Part shown: piece by piece, positions 24,860 to 33,800 of the stretch
How positions within the stretch are numbered: position 1 is the first letter of the stretch
How the letters are laid out: each line of letters opens with the position of its first letter
Origin: Sphingomonas phyllosphaerae FA2
GTDB lineage: Bacteria; Pseudomonadota; Alphaproteobacteria; Sphingomonadales; Sphingomonadaceae
NCBI RefSeq assembly: GCF_000427645.1
Contig: NZ_ATYK01000004.1
Coordinates: 1-64,000 of the forward strand
DNA: 64,000 nucleotides
Reading direction: 5' to 3'
Position numbers and translations under genes: made by a program
The notes under the pieces: generated by a model
Told to the model about the DNA's origin: nothing
Databases searched by the model: none
Seen by the model: only the letters and a program-made list of their open reading frames with translations

Positions 24860-27684
24860 AGCTTCACCCGCACGCCGCCGAAGATCGTGTAACCGAACTT
24901 CTCATATTCATACACGCGCTGGCGTTCGCCGTAATAGCGCACGCCCGCCGAGTTGGTGAGGTTCTTGCCCTCGACGAACAGGTTGATCTCCTTGGTGAGC
25001 TGGACGCTGCCAGTCGCGTCGAGCTGCCCGCGGCCCTCCCAATAGAGGTCGAGCGCCGGCAGATCGGCGTTGATCTCGTCGAGGTAATCGCTGCGCTTGG
25101 TATAGGCGACGCGCAGGTTCACGGGCCCGCGTTCGTAGAACAGGCTGGCGTTCCACATATGCGTCGACTGGCCGGGCAGGCGGAAGCGCGTGCGCCCGCC
25201 GAACGCGGTGTCGAAGCGCGCATCGCCCGCGGTATAGGTGTAATTGGCGAACACCCCGAACCCGCCGAGCGCGCCGGGCAGGAACGACAATTGCTGCTGC
25301 CAATTGACCTCGACGCCATAGAGCTTGCCCTCGCGCGCGTTGACCGGACGGCTGAGCACCGCCCCCGCGACGCCGTTATAGGTGCCGAAGCCGGTGACGT
25401 TGTAGCGATAGTCGCTGAGGTCCTTGTAGAACGCATTGACCGCGATCACCCCGAGCGGGCGGATGTAATATTCCAAGCCGGCATCGACATTGTTCGACAG
25501 CGTCGGGCGCAGATTCGGGTTACCGAATTCGACGCGCACCGTATTGCCCTCGGTCGTCTCCAGCACGCGCGGCGCGATTTGCGGGAAGTTGGGGCGGTTG
25601 ATCGCGCGGGTCAGCGCGACGCGCCCGATCAGGTTCGGCGTGAACGCCTGACGCAGCGTCAGATTGGGGAAGAAATCGGTGTAGCTGGTGTCGCCGCGCG
25701 CATTGCCGATCACGCCCTTGGCGGAGACGGTCGGCGCCTCGCTGCGGAACGACGTCGCCTCGACGCGTAGCCCCGCGATCAGCGTCGTGTCGCCGAATTC
25801 GAACGTGCCCATCCCGAACATCGCCAGCAGCTTTTCGGTCGCGCGGTAATCGGCGCTGACCGATTGCGGCAGCCGGCGTTGCGCCGCGCTTTTGGTGGCG
25901 TCGAAATAGCTGTCGACCAAGCCGGTGTCGAAGCGGTCGCCGAGCGCATAGTCGAAGTTGCGCGAGTCTTCGTCGGACAGCAATCCGGCGAGCGTCTGGG
26001 TCGGCGCGGCGGACGCGCGCTGGTCGCGCAGCCGTTCCTCGTCGGCGCGGATGTTGCGGGCGCGGAACTTGCCGCCGGTCGACAGCGTCGCGGTGCCGCT
26101 GCCCAGCGGCTGCGGGATGTCCATGCGGATCTGCGCGGTGAATTCGTCGTTCTTCGTCGTGTTGCTGCGATAGCTGTTCTCGCGGAACCCGTAGCGATCG
26201 AGCTGGAGATGCTCGTTCGAGGTGAACAGCGAATAGCCGGGCAGATCGGTGTCGCGCCCGAAATCGTACGACAGGGTGGGGCGCAGCGTCGAGCGGAACA
26301 CCAGCTCGTCGCGGCGCGGATAGGTCTGCGACGTCTCGCTGTACGCGACATCGGCGCGGACCTGCCCGTCGCCGAGTTGCTGCTCGATGCCGCCGGTGAC
26401 GGTCTTGATCTCGTTGACCTGCTGGCGGTGGCGCAGCGCCTTTTCGATCCGCGTCTTGGTCCAGGTCGCGGCGGTGTCGGTCGATCCGGCGACCGGCGCG
26501 GCCTGATCGGCGTTCCAGGTGATGCCGATCCGGTCGCGATATTCATTGTCCTCGAACCGCGCATAGGTGCCGCGCACCCAGGTGCGCGTCGCGTCGGTGG
26601 GGCGCCATTCGAGCGCCGCGGTGCCCGCGATCCGCTCGCGCTTCGTCACGTAATCCTTGAACAGCGTCTCGGTGACGCGCAGCCCGGCGCTGGTCGGGGT
26701 CCAGGCGTTCTCGACATTGTCGGGCTGGCGATCGGTGCGCGAATAGCTGCCCGACAGCAGCAGGCCGAACTGGCGATCGGCGCCGAAGCGGTCGCCGACC
26801 GATCCCGACGCGCGGTAGTCGCTGCCCTTGCCGAACTGGTTGTAGCTGGCGCCCGCCATGCCCGTCAGCGCGAAGCCCTTGCGATCGAACGCCGAACGCG
26901 TGGTGATGTTGACCGCGCCCGCGATCGAATCCGCATCCTGATTGGGGAGCAGCGACTTGGTCACCTCCAGATTGGCGACGATGTCCGACGGCAAGGTATC
27001 GAGATCGACCGCGCGCGTCGTGGGATCGACCGACGGGATCTGGATGCCGTCGACCGAGATCGCTGACCATTCGCTCGGCGCGCCGCGCACGTTGATATAG
27101 CGGCCTTCGCCCTGATCGCGCTCGATCCCGACGCCGGGCGCGCGTTGCAGCGCCTCGGCGATGTTGGGATCGGGGAAGCGCCCGATCGCGTCGGCGGAGA
27201 TGACGGTGATCGTGTTGTTGGCGGTGCGCTGCTGGTTGAGCGCGCGCGCGGTATTGTCGAACAGCGACGCGCCGCGCACGACGATGTCGCCGCTGTTTTC
27301 GCCGGCTGCGGGGAGCGTGATCTCGACATCGCGGACGCGCTCCGCGGCGGTGACGCCCTGCGTCGCCTGCGGGCGGCCGAGATAGTCGATCAGCAGCGTC
27401 ACCGCGCTGGTCGCATCGGGGGTGGCGATCGTGAACCCGCCCTGCAGATCGGTGGTCGCCTGCGCGCCGGTGCCCTCGACGACGATCCGCGCGCCGGGCA
27501 GCGCCGCGCCGGTCGCGTCATAGACGTGCCCCGACACGCTCGGCCCCGCGACCGCGGCGACGGTGCCGGCGGGGGCGGCATCGGGCGCGGTGGTGTCGGC
27601 CGCTGCGGCGGGTTGCGCGGCGATGGCGAGTGCGATGAGCGAGACGCCCGCGAACGCGCGGACGCCGGAGTGAGTGACGAGCAT
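24856..27684 (-). CDS. TonB-dependent receptor coupled to phytase
   Basis: 942 residues, started at MLVTHSGVRAF because GGGGGAG lies six bases upstream; the frame is open for 21 codons more. Signal peptide to about residue 29 (PAAAA). A carboxypeptidase-regulatory-like beta-sandwich follows (VSGHVYDATGAALPGARIVVEG), then the plug domain (DIVVRGASLF, FPDPNIAEALQRAPGV, YINVRGA, SLLPNQDADSIAGAVNITTRS), then a 22-strand-type barrel ending IFGGVRVKL. It belongs to the large TonB receptors common in Caulobacter and sphingomonads. The 4-bp overlap with a phytase gene suggests a phytate or phytate-metal substrate; that is inferred from context. Confidence 0.93.
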   Translation of the reverse strand: MLVTHSGVRAFAGVSLIALAIAAQPAAAADTTAPDAAPAGTVAAVAGPSVSGHVYDATGAALPGARIVVEGTGAQATTDLQGGFTIATPDATSAVTLLIDYLGRPQATQGVTAAERVRDVEITLPAAGENSGDIVVRGASLFDNTARALNQQRTANNTITVISADAIGRFPDPNIAEALQRAPGVGIERDQGEGRYINVRGAPSEWSAISVDGIQIPSVDPTTRAVDLDTLPSDIVANLEVTKSLLPNQDADSIAGAVNITTRSAFDRKGFALTGMAGASYNQFGKGSDYRASGSVGDRFGADRQFGLLLSGSYSRTDRQPDNVENAWTPTSAGLRVTETLFKDYVTKRERIAGTAALEWRPTDATRTWVRGTYARFEDNEYRDRIGITWNADQAAPVAGSTDTAATWTKTRIEKALRHRQQVNEIKTVTGGIEQQLGDGQVRADVAYSETSQTYPRRDELVFRSTLRPTLSYDFGRDTDLPGYSLFTSNEHLQLDRYGFRENSYRSNTTKNDEFTAQIRMDIPQPLGSGTATLSTGGKFRARNIRADEERLRDQRASAAPTQTLAGLLSDEDSRNFDYALGDRFDTGLVDSYFDATKSAAQRRLPQSVSADYRATEKLLAMFGMGTFEFGDTTLIAGLRVEATSFRSEAPTVSAKGVIGNARGDTSYTDFFPNLTLRQAFTPNLIGRVALTRAINRPNFPQIAPRVLETTEGNTVRVEFGNPNLRPTLSNNVDAGLEYYIRPLGVIAVNAFYKDLSDYRYNVTGFGTYNGVAGAVLSRPVNAREGKLYGVEVNWQQQLSFLPGALGGFGVFANYTYTAGDARFDTAFGGRTRFRLPGQSTHMWNASLFYERGPVNLRVAYTKRSDYLDEINADLPALDLYWEGRGQLDATGSVQLTKEINLFVEGKNLTNSAGVRYYGERQRVYEYEKFGYTIFGGVRVKL

Positions 27685-27884
27685 GTGGCTCCCCCTTGGG
27701 CGCTGTGGTGCCGGCGTTGGCCGCCGGCCGGTGATGGGGGTGCGCATGACGGGGTTAGATGACGGAACGACGCAGGTTTGGTGACGTGGATATGACAGCG
27801 GTGGGGCTGTGGCTGTTGGGGCACAGCGGGGGGGGTGTTCGCATGAGCGAGCAGGCGGGAGGACATGAGCTGAGATCGCTGATC

Positions 27885-27959
27885 GTCATTGCGAGCGCAG
27901 CGACGCAATCCAGAGCCGGATCAGGACGCCCTGGATTGCTTCGCTACGCTCGCAATGAC
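27885..27959. repeat. Second copy of the GCGAGCGTAGCGAAGCAATCC palindrome
   Basis: A 75-bp inverted repeat matching 12501-12575. The right arm is identical; the left arm carries two substitutions (GCGAGCGCAGCGACGC). It lies in the 510-bp gap between the TonB receptor and the SIMPL gene. Confidence 0.8.
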
Positions 27960-28028
27960 GTGGTCAAGTTGATGTCATTCCGCTCCAGCCCAGCTGCGCA
28001 CGCTAGGTGTCGGCAGCCGGTTTGGATC

Positions 28029-28147
28029 ACGCGGAGGCGCGGAGGACGCGGAGATGTACCGCGCGGTGTACGCGTGATCCTGTCATTACGGATCGCTCCA
28101 GATGTGGCGAGCGCAACATCTCTGCGTCCTTCGCGCCTCCGCGTGAA
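28029..28147. repeat. CACGCGGAGGCGCGG inverted-repeat element
   Basis: TCACGCGGAGGCGCGGAGGA (28028-28047) is mirrored by TCTGCGTCCTTCGCGCCTCC and onward, ending CGCGTG near 28144. The same family occurs singly or paired at 10429-10459, 10787-10815 and 11549-11579. The rest of the gap from 27685 holds only this, the preceding palindrome and the likely receptor promoter region. Confidence 0.7.
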
Positions 28148-28194
28148 AACCCCTTTTTCTTACGCTCCTTCAGGAGCCCGAATGTCGACCATTC

Positions 28195-28941
28195 CTAGGA
28201 TTCGATCGCGTAGGTGACGATCAGGGTCGCGGAGGTGTCGACCGGCTCGGGCGTGATGTCGATCGCGACCGGGGCGGGGGCGTAAGCGTTGGCACCGCGT
28301 GTGGCGGTAACGGCGATATCCTGCCCGCCCGATCGCGCCTCCGGGTCTTCCACGCTCAGCAAGCGTCCGAGCCGCGCACCGGAAGCCGCAGCGATCGCGG
28401 TGGCGCGGGCGCGCGCGTCGGCGATCGCCGCTGCCTGGGCGCGTTGCCGCGCGGCGCTGGGGCTGCCGAGCGAGAAGCCGCTGAGCCGGGCGTTGACGGC
28501 CCCCAGCCGGCTGGCAAGGCTCAGCGCGGTGCCCGCGTCCTTGACCGGGCTGATCCGCAGCGAACCTTCCATGACGGCGATATAGCCGCGCACCGCGCAC
28601 GCACCCGAGGAGAGTTTGGGACGATCATCGTCGCCATCAGTGCCGAAGCAGGCACGGTCGCGCACCTCCACCATCGACAAATCGCCGGTTCGCAACACCG
28701 CCTTGGGGCCGAGCAACCCGGCCAGCCCCTCGGCGATTGCGGTGCGCTTGCGCGACAGGGCGCGGGCGGCGTCGTCGGTGCTGGTGCCCTCGCCGCGGAT
28801 CGCGAACGACAGCGACGCCACGTCGGGATCGGTGCTGACCTTGCCGTGGCCGGTCACCCTGATCCGCGAGGGATCCTCGGCCGCGGTTGCCAGCGCGGGA
28901 GTCGCGACAAGCGCCGCCGCCAACAGGATGTTTCGTAGCAT
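28195..28941 (-). CDS. SIMPL (DUF541) periplasmic protein
   Basis: 248 residues from MLRNILLAAALVA, with GGGGGAA shortly upstream; the longer frame is less likely. Signal peptide to about residue 21 (ATAAED). The mature protein opens RIRVTGHGKVSTDPDVASLSFAI, the SIMPL/DUF541 opening, and continues with alternating strands and the helix RQRAQAAAIADARARATAIAAASGARLGRLLSVED. The C-terminus returns to strands (LIVTYAIES). Family members form periplasmic or surface oligomers linked to stress tolerance; no reaction is known. It is divergent from a WGR-domain gene. Confidence 0.85.
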   Translation of the reverse strand: MLRNILLAAALVATPALATAAEDPSRIRVTGHGKVSTDPDVASLSFAIRGEGTSTDDAARALSRKRTAIAEGLAGLLGPKAVLRTGDLSMVEVRDRACFGTDGDDDRPKLSSGACAVRGYIAVMEGSLRISPVKDAGTALSLASRLGAVNARLSGFSLGSPSAARQRAQAAAIADARARATAIAAASGARLGRLLSVEDPEARSGGQDIAVTATRGANAYAPAPVAIDITPEPVDTSATLIVTYAIES

Positions 28942-29101
28942 TAAGTTCCCCCGTCTTTTGGCCCAGCTTAGCCACGACGCGGCCCCTGTCGAGCGCGACT
29001 GATCGAGTGCGTGACTCATTGCGCCGCCGGTGAGTCAGGAAATCCGTCGGACAGCCACGTGCCGTCGCGCTACCTTCCGCCGTGTACCGCAGGAGGCCGC
29101 G

Positions 29102-29371
29102 ATGACGCCCGATACGCTCCCCTATGCCCCGATCGAGCTGGTCGCGCGCAACCCGGCGCGTGGGGTGTACCGGCGCTGGCGGCTGCACGCGGCGCGCGAC
29201 CTGTTCGGGCGCGTCACCGTCGAAACCGCATGGGGCCGGATCGGCGCGCCGGGGCGCACGCTGGTGCGCAGCTTCGCCGCCGAGGACGAGGCGTTGCGCT
29301 ACGTGCGTGCGCTGCTGCGGCGTCGGGCGGGGGCGCCGCGGCGGATCGGCACCGGATATGTCGTCGCCTGA
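29102..29371 (+). CDS. WGR-domain protein
   Basis: 89 residues with a strong AGGAGG at 29091-29096. Nearly the whole protein is a WGR domain: LVARNPARGVYRRWRLHAARDLFGRVTVETAWGRIGAPGRTLVRSF, with the Trp-Gly-Arg signature in AWGRIG. WGR domains bind DNA ends or RNA in PARPs and some bacterial regulators; stand-alone bacterial copies have no established role. The stop lies two bases before the predicted promoter of the following toxin-antitoxin pair, so it may be transcribed separately. Confidence 0.85.
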   Translation: MTPDTLPYAPIELVARNPARGVYRRWRLHAARDLFGRVTVETAWGRIGAPGRTLVRSFAAEDEALRYVRALLRRRAGAPRRIGTGYVVA

Positions 29372-29373
29372 CC

Positions 29374-29402
29374 TTGTCCACTCTGTCTCGATCCGCTATA
29401 TC
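29374..29402 (+). promoter_or_regulatory. Predicted promoter of the RES/Xre-type toxin-antitoxin operon
   Basis: TTGTCC (29374-29379) and TATATC (29397-29402) are separated by 17 bases, close to the vegetative consensus. The ATG of the antitoxin follows 21 bases later, with GAAGGA between. Confidence 0.5.
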
Positions 29403-29423
29403 GCAGACAGGAAGGACAGCCTG

Positions 29424-30023
29424 ATGACCGCGCTCGCCCGCTCGCTCGCCACCCCCGACACGCTGCGCCGCCGCGCGATGCAGGCGTTGACCGAGGCGGT
29501 CGCGCGCGCGCTCGACAGCGCCAGCGAGGAGACGCTGGCCGCGATCGTCGGCGCACAGGACCCGCGCGAGGCGCTGGCGATCGCGCCGCGCGACCTCGCC
29601 CCGCCGCCCCCCGAACGGCTCGCCGCCGAGCGCGCCGCGCGGGCGCGCACCGCCGGGTTCCGCGCCGAACTGGCGGCGCGGGTCGGGGGGATGTACGACC
29701 GCGCCGAGGTCGCCGAGCTGCTCGGCGTTACCCCCGCGGCGATCGACAAGCAGCGGCAACGGCGGCAGATTCTCGGCGTGCCTTATGGCAACGAAATCCG
29801 CTATCCGGCGGCGCAGTTCCGCGACGGCGCGGCGGTTGCCGGGCTCAAGCCGATCCTCGATGCGTTCGGCGACATGAACTCGTGGGGGCAGTTGCAATTG
29901 CTCGCCGCGCCGCTCGATGGGTTCGGGGATGCGCCCGCGTCGGTGCTCGCCTTGCTGGCGGACGGGGCCGATGCGGAGACGCGTGCGCGGCTGGCGGCGC
30001 TGGCGGCGGGCTGGGCGGCCTGA
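29424..30023 (+). CDS. Antitoxin of a RES-type toxin-antitoxin pair (Xre/MbcA/ParS-like)
   Basis: 199 residues with GGAAGGA before the ATG. The middle has a helix-turn-helix-like segment (YDRAEVAELLGVTPAAIDKQRQRR). The C-terminal third (LKPILDAFGDMNSWGQLQLLAAPLDGFGDAPASVLALLADG and onward) resembles the MbcA/ParS/Xre toxin-binding domain, with the usual hydrophobic helices before a LLADG turn. The N-terminal 80 residues are helical and Ala/Arg-rich. It is encoded nine bases before a RES-domain toxin, the standard order. It probably neutralises the toxin and represses the operon. Confidence 0.75.
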   Translation: MTALARSLATPDTLRRRAMQALTEAVARALDSASEETLAAIVGAQDPREALAIAPRDLAPPPPERLAAERAARARTAGFRAELAARVGGMYDRAEVAELLGVTPAAIDKQRQRRQILGVPYGNEIRYPAAQFRDGAAVAGLKPILDAFGDMNSWGQLQLLAAPLDGFGDAPASVLALLADGADAETRARLAALAAGWAA

Positions 30024-30032
30024 CGCCGACCG

Positions 30033-30581
30033 ATGCTGCGGCTGCGCCGGATGCGCGAGGGCGCGGTGTTTCACCGCATCCATCGCAAGGCCTTGTCGCC
30101 GCTGTTCTTCGGCCCGAACGGCGTGACCCCGCTGCAACGCTACGACGATCCGGCGGGCGGGTATAAGCTGTTGTATCTCGCGCTCGATCTGGAGACGGCG
30201 TTCGGCGAGACGCTGGTGCGCGTGCCGACCGTCACCGACGTGCTGTCGAGCGACGTGGCGGTGCGTGCGCGCAGCGAACTGGTCGCGCGGCGCGCGCTGA
30301 AACTATATCCGCTGGTCGATGCCGGCGTGTCGGCGCACGGCCTGTCGTTCACCGAGCTGCACGGCAGCGACTATCGCCGCACGCAGGCGATCGGCGCGGC
30401 AATCCACGCGGGGAGCAGCGCGGACGGGATCCTCTATACGTCGCGCTTCAATGACCGGCGCTGCGTCGCGCTGTTCGACCGCGCGCGTGATGCGGTGGCG
30501 ATCACGACGACCGCCGCGCTGCTCCCCGAAGACGCGCACGCGCTCGCCGCGCGGTTCGGGAAGCAGTACGTCGATGCCTGA
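30033..30581 (+). CDS. RES-domain toxin (NAD+ degrading)
   Basis: 182 residues. RES-family landmarks are clear: an N-terminal FHRIHRKALSPLFFG, the RYDDPAG segment, KLLYLALDLETAFGETLVR, and near the end DGILYTSRFNDRRCVALFD. The conserved Arg, Tyr, Glu and Ser of these blocks form the active site in characterised members, which act as NAD+ phosphorylases or glycohydrolases and stop growth unless bound by the antitoxin. It lies nine bases after the antitoxin stop and is followed by a convergent TonB-receptor gene only three bases away. Confidence 0.88.
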   Translation: MLRLRRMREGAVFHRIHRKALSPLFFGPNGVTPLQRYDDPAGGYKLLYLALDLETAFGETLVRVPTVTDVLSSDVAVRARSELVARRALKLYPLVDAGVSAHGLSFTELHGSDYRRTQAIGAAIHAGSSADGILYTSRFNDRRCVALFDRARDAVAITTTAALLPEDAHALAARFGKQYVDA

Positions 30582-30584
30582 GCG

Positions 30585-33500
30585 CTAGAAGCGCGCCGAC
30601 AGGCCGACCCGCACCGTCCGGCCGCGGACCTGATAATAGGTCGGGAAGGTGTTGAACCCATAGCCGATCCCGTAGGTCAGATCGTTGCCGATCAGCGGCG
30701 GGTCCTTGTCGAACAGGTTCTGGACGTTGAAGCGCACGTCGATGCCCTTTACCAGCGTCACATTGGTGTTGAAGTCGAAGTAGCTGCAGGCCGGGATGCG
30801 GTTGGCGAGCGGATAGGTCTGCCCCGTGGCCGCCTTGAGCACCGTGCTGCTCGACAGCTTCGAATTCTCGGTGCCGCCGATATAGCGCCAGGTGAAGCCG
30901 ATGCCGCCCTTGATCCACGGCAGCTGCCAGTTGACGCCCGCGACATGCCGCCAGCGTGGCATCGGGTCCTGACAGGCGAAGCCGAAATAGCCGAGGCACG
31001 ACCAGGACGGATTGCCGGGCGCGAACTGCTTCTCGAACTTGGTGGTCAGCGTGCCGTTGAAGTTCAGCCCGAACGTGCCGATGTTGTCGGCAATACCGAG
31101 CCGCTTAGGATCGAGCGAATAGCTGGTGCTGAAGTCGATCCCGCGCGTCGCGGTGTAGCCAGAATTGTTGTAGCGCGCATCGGCGACGACCAGCTGCCCG
31201 GTCTGCGGATCGCGCTGGTAGAACTGGCAGAAAAACTCGACCTTGTTGTCGTAGCATTGGTTGAACGCCATCCCGATCCGCGTCCATTCGAACGCGCCCT
31301 GGATGTTGATGTCGTACCAGTCGGCCGAGGCGGTGAAGCCGGGGATGCCGCGCGGTTGCAGCACCACGCCGAGCGTCTTGCTGCGCGAGCGTTCGGGTTG
31401 CAGCGCCGAATTGCCGCCGTTGACCAGCGTCGTCGGGCAATAACCCTGTGAATCGCACCCGGTGTAGCTGCTGAGCGCATCATATTGTGCGCGCGTCATC
31501 GCGACCGAGCATTGATCGAACGTGTAGCGCGTCGCGCCCTTGCCGTCGCTCGCGGCGCGCGGCGGGGCGCACAGATCGAGCATCGGCGTATTGGGGTAAC
31601 GGTTCTCGCCCTCGAGCCGCTGCTGCACGCCCACGCGAACCGCGCGGTTGTAGCTGCCGCGGAAGCGCAACCCGTCGACCGGCGCCCAGCTCGCTTCCGC
31701 CTTCCAGCTGCGGATCAGCTTCTGGTAGACGTCGTAATCGGAGATCCGATAGCCGCCGTTGACGCTGAGTTCCTTGAAGAACGGCTTGTCCTCGATCAGC
31801 GGGATGTCGATCTCGCCGCCCAGCTCCTTGACGCTGGTACGCCCGTCATAGGTGGTGAAGATCGACCACGCGCCGAAGCCCTGCGACTGGTTGCGGTATT
31901 TGCGATATTCGCCGGTGACCGCGAAGCCGATACCGCTGGTCGCGAACGGGCTTTTGATGCCGTATTTTTCGAGCGTGCCGGAGATGACGCCGTTGACGAC
32001 CTGCAGGTCGTTCTGCTGGCGACGGCTGCCGTCGCCGGTCACGTAATTATAGACCGCGTCGCTGATCGTCGAATTGGAGGAAAAGGCGTCGATCGGTTGG
32101 CAGCTGGGATCGCTGCCGTCGATCGTGGACAGGCAAGTCGGCACGCCGTTCACGTTGCGGACCTGCAACCCCTTGGTCAGGCGGTCGGCCTGATCGGCGA
32201 AGTTGAGATGGTCGGACGACCCCTCCATGATGTTGCGGGTCTGCTGGTAGCTGAGTTCGAAGCGGATGTTGTCGACGATCCGCCCCGACAGGTTGAGCGC
32301 GCCGCGCCAGTCGGTGGTGCTGTTGCGGAAATTCTGGATCATCCCCGGGCGGAACAGCGACAGCGCGATCGGATCGCTGAGCGCGGTGGTGCCGGCCTTA
32401 GCGCCGCAGATCTCCTGCGCCTGCGCCGCGCTGAGGTACGGATTGTCGCAATTGACCGGCGAGGACGGGGTATACATGCCGCCGTCGACCGAGTTCGCGC
32501 CGCGCTCGTTGATCCGGCTGTAGAGGAAGCTGCCGTTGAGCCGCAGCCCGAGCGGCAGCTCCGCGGTCAGGAAGCCGCCGGCATTGTAGGTTTCGCTGCG
32601 GCGCTGGATCGAATCGACGCGCTGGATGCGCACCTCGTCGGCGGTGTCATACGGGCGGAAGGCGCGCGACCCATCAAGGGCGTTGGTGCGATCCTGTCCG
32701 TTGATGTTGAAGTAATTGTACGGGTTGTAGGTGGTGCCGTCGCAGGCATAGCTGGTGTTGCCGGCGTCGCGATTGTTCGGATCGAACATCAGCAACGGGC
32801 AATTGACCGTGTCGATCTCGCGATACTGGATCGGCAGCGCCAGCTTGTAGGTCGCGAACGCGCTGATGTTGAGCGCACCGCCGAGCAGGTTCTTGCCTGC
32901 CGCCAGCGACGCGAAGTAATTGCCGCCGCCCAGCCACGGCCCGCGCGGATAGCTGTAGCCGGCCTTTTGCGCGGTCTCGCGCAGCAGCTGGCTGTCGTTG
33001 TTGTGGCTGAACCCGCTGACCTCGCCGTCGAAGGCGATGCCGTCGAACTTGCGCTTGAGGACGAAATTGACGACGCCCGCGATCGCGTCCGAGCCATAGA
33101 CCGCCGACGCGCCGCCGGTCATGATGTCGATCCGGTCGATCAGCGCGCCGGGGATGATGTTGACGTCATTGTCCATCCGCTGCCCGTTGAGCAGCGTCAG
33201 CGTGCGGCCCGCGCCGAGATTGCGCAGGCCGACCGACGCCGCGCCCGACGTCCAGCTCTGCCCCTGCAACCCGAGCATCGGGGTGACCTGCGGCAATTGC
33301 GCGAGCGCATCCTCGACGCGTGCGAGCCCGCGCTCCTTGAGATAGGTCGAGTCGATCGTCGCGATCGGCGCGTTGCTCGTCATGTTGGGGCGGATGATCC
33401 GCGTGCCGGTGACGATGACGTCGCCGGGATCGGCCTTGTCCTGCTTCGCGTCGATGCGGTCGGTCGAGGCGGCGACGCCGGTGACGGGGGGCGTTTCGTC

Positions 33501-33614
33501 CTGTGGCGCAGGGGTTATGCTATCGGCGGCGACTTGTGCAGCGGCGACACCCGGCCACGCCAGCGCGAGAAGCGACACTCCCAAGAGCTGCCGTGCGCAA
33601 CGAAATTCCCCCAT
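30585..33614 (-). CDS. TonB-dependent receptor
   Basis: 1009 residues; GGGGAA precedes the ATG. Signal peptide to about residue 26 (GVAAAQ). After an acidic spacer comes the box DVIVTGTRIIRPNM, then the plug (RVEDALAQLPQV, SVGLRNLGAGRTLTLLNGQRM, IDRIDIMTGGASAVYGSDAIAGVVNFVLKRKFDG). The remaining 780 or so residues are barrel with extended, Cys-containing loops, and the protein ends GRTVRVGLSARF with the aromatic terminus. This is the oar/TonB-receptor subfamily frequent in sphingomonads. No substrate-specific partner is adjacent, and the substrate is unknown. Confidence 0.93.
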   Translation of the reverse strand: MGEFRCARQLLGVSLLALAWPGVAAAQVAADSITPAPQDETPPVTGVAASTDRIDAKQDKADPGDVIVTGTRIIRPNMTSNAPIATIDSTYLKERGLARVEDALAQLPQVTPMLGLQGQSWTSGAASVGLRNLGAGRTLTLLNGQRMDNDVNIIPGALIDRIDIMTGGASAVYGSDAIAGVVNFVLKRKFDGIAFDGEVSGFSHNNDSQLLRETAQKAGYSYPRGPWLGGGNYFASLAAGKNLLGGALNISAFATYKLALPIQYREIDTVNCPLLMFDPNNRDAGNTSYACDGTTYNPYNYFNINGQDRTNALDGSRAFRPYDTADEVRIQRVDSIQRRSETYNAGGFLTAELPLGLRLNGSFLYSRINERGANSVDGGMYTPSSPVNCDNPYLSAAQAQEICGAKAGTTALSDPIALSLFRPGMIQNFRNSTTDWRGALNLSGRIVDNIRFELSYQQTRNIMEGSSDHLNFADQADRLTKGLQVRNVNGVPTCLSTIDGSDPSCQPIDAFSSNSTISDAVYNYVTGDGSRRQQNDLQVVNGVISGTLEKYGIKSPFATSGIGFAVTGEYRKYRNQSQGFGAWSIFTTYDGRTSVKELGGEIDIPLIEDKPFFKELSVNGGYRISDYDVYQKLIRSWKAEASWAPVDGLRFRGSYNRAVRVGVQQRLEGENRYPNTPMLDLCAPPRAASDGKGATRYTFDQCSVAMTRAQYDALSSYTGCDSQGYCPTTLVNGGNSALQPERSRSKTLGVVLQPRGIPGFTASADWYDINIQGAFEWTRIGMAFNQCYDNKVEFFCQFYQRDPQTGQLVVADARYNNSGYTATRGIDFSTSYSLDPKRLGIADNIGTFGLNFNGTLTTKFEKQFAPGNPSWSCLGYFGFACQDPMPRWRHVAGVNWQLPWIKGGIGFTWRYIGGTENSKLSSSTVLKAATGQTYPLANRIPACSYFDFNTNVTLVKGIDVRFNVQNLFDKDPPLIGNDLTYGIGYGFNTFPTYYQVRGRTVRVGLSARF

Positions 33615-33678
33615 TTCGGATTCCCCGCGTTATTTTTGTAGGAGCATTCAAGCACATCGCTGACGTTATGACAAATAT

Positions 33679-33684
33679 ATTATA
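33679..33684 (-). promoter_or_regulatory. -10 element (TATAAT) upstream of the TonB receptor
   Basis: Read on the minus strand, a perfect TATAAT lies 65 bases before the receptor start, in the most AT-rich stretch of the region (about 33665-33708). The -35 hexamer is poor, so an activator may be needed. Confidence 0.4.
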
Positions 33685-33800
33685 CAGTATTTTTAGTCTG
33701 TGATTAGCGGCTGCTTTGCGTCGGCCGCATGCCAAGCGTCGCGAACCGACCGACTGGACGCCGTTCGGGGAAGCAGCGTATCGATCCGTAAGCGGCTTGG

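Noticed and set aside
31485..33641. 718-residue plus-strand open frame over a TonB receptor
   Set aside because: Antisense shadow; the minus-strand receptor has signal peptide, plug and barrel landmarks throughout.
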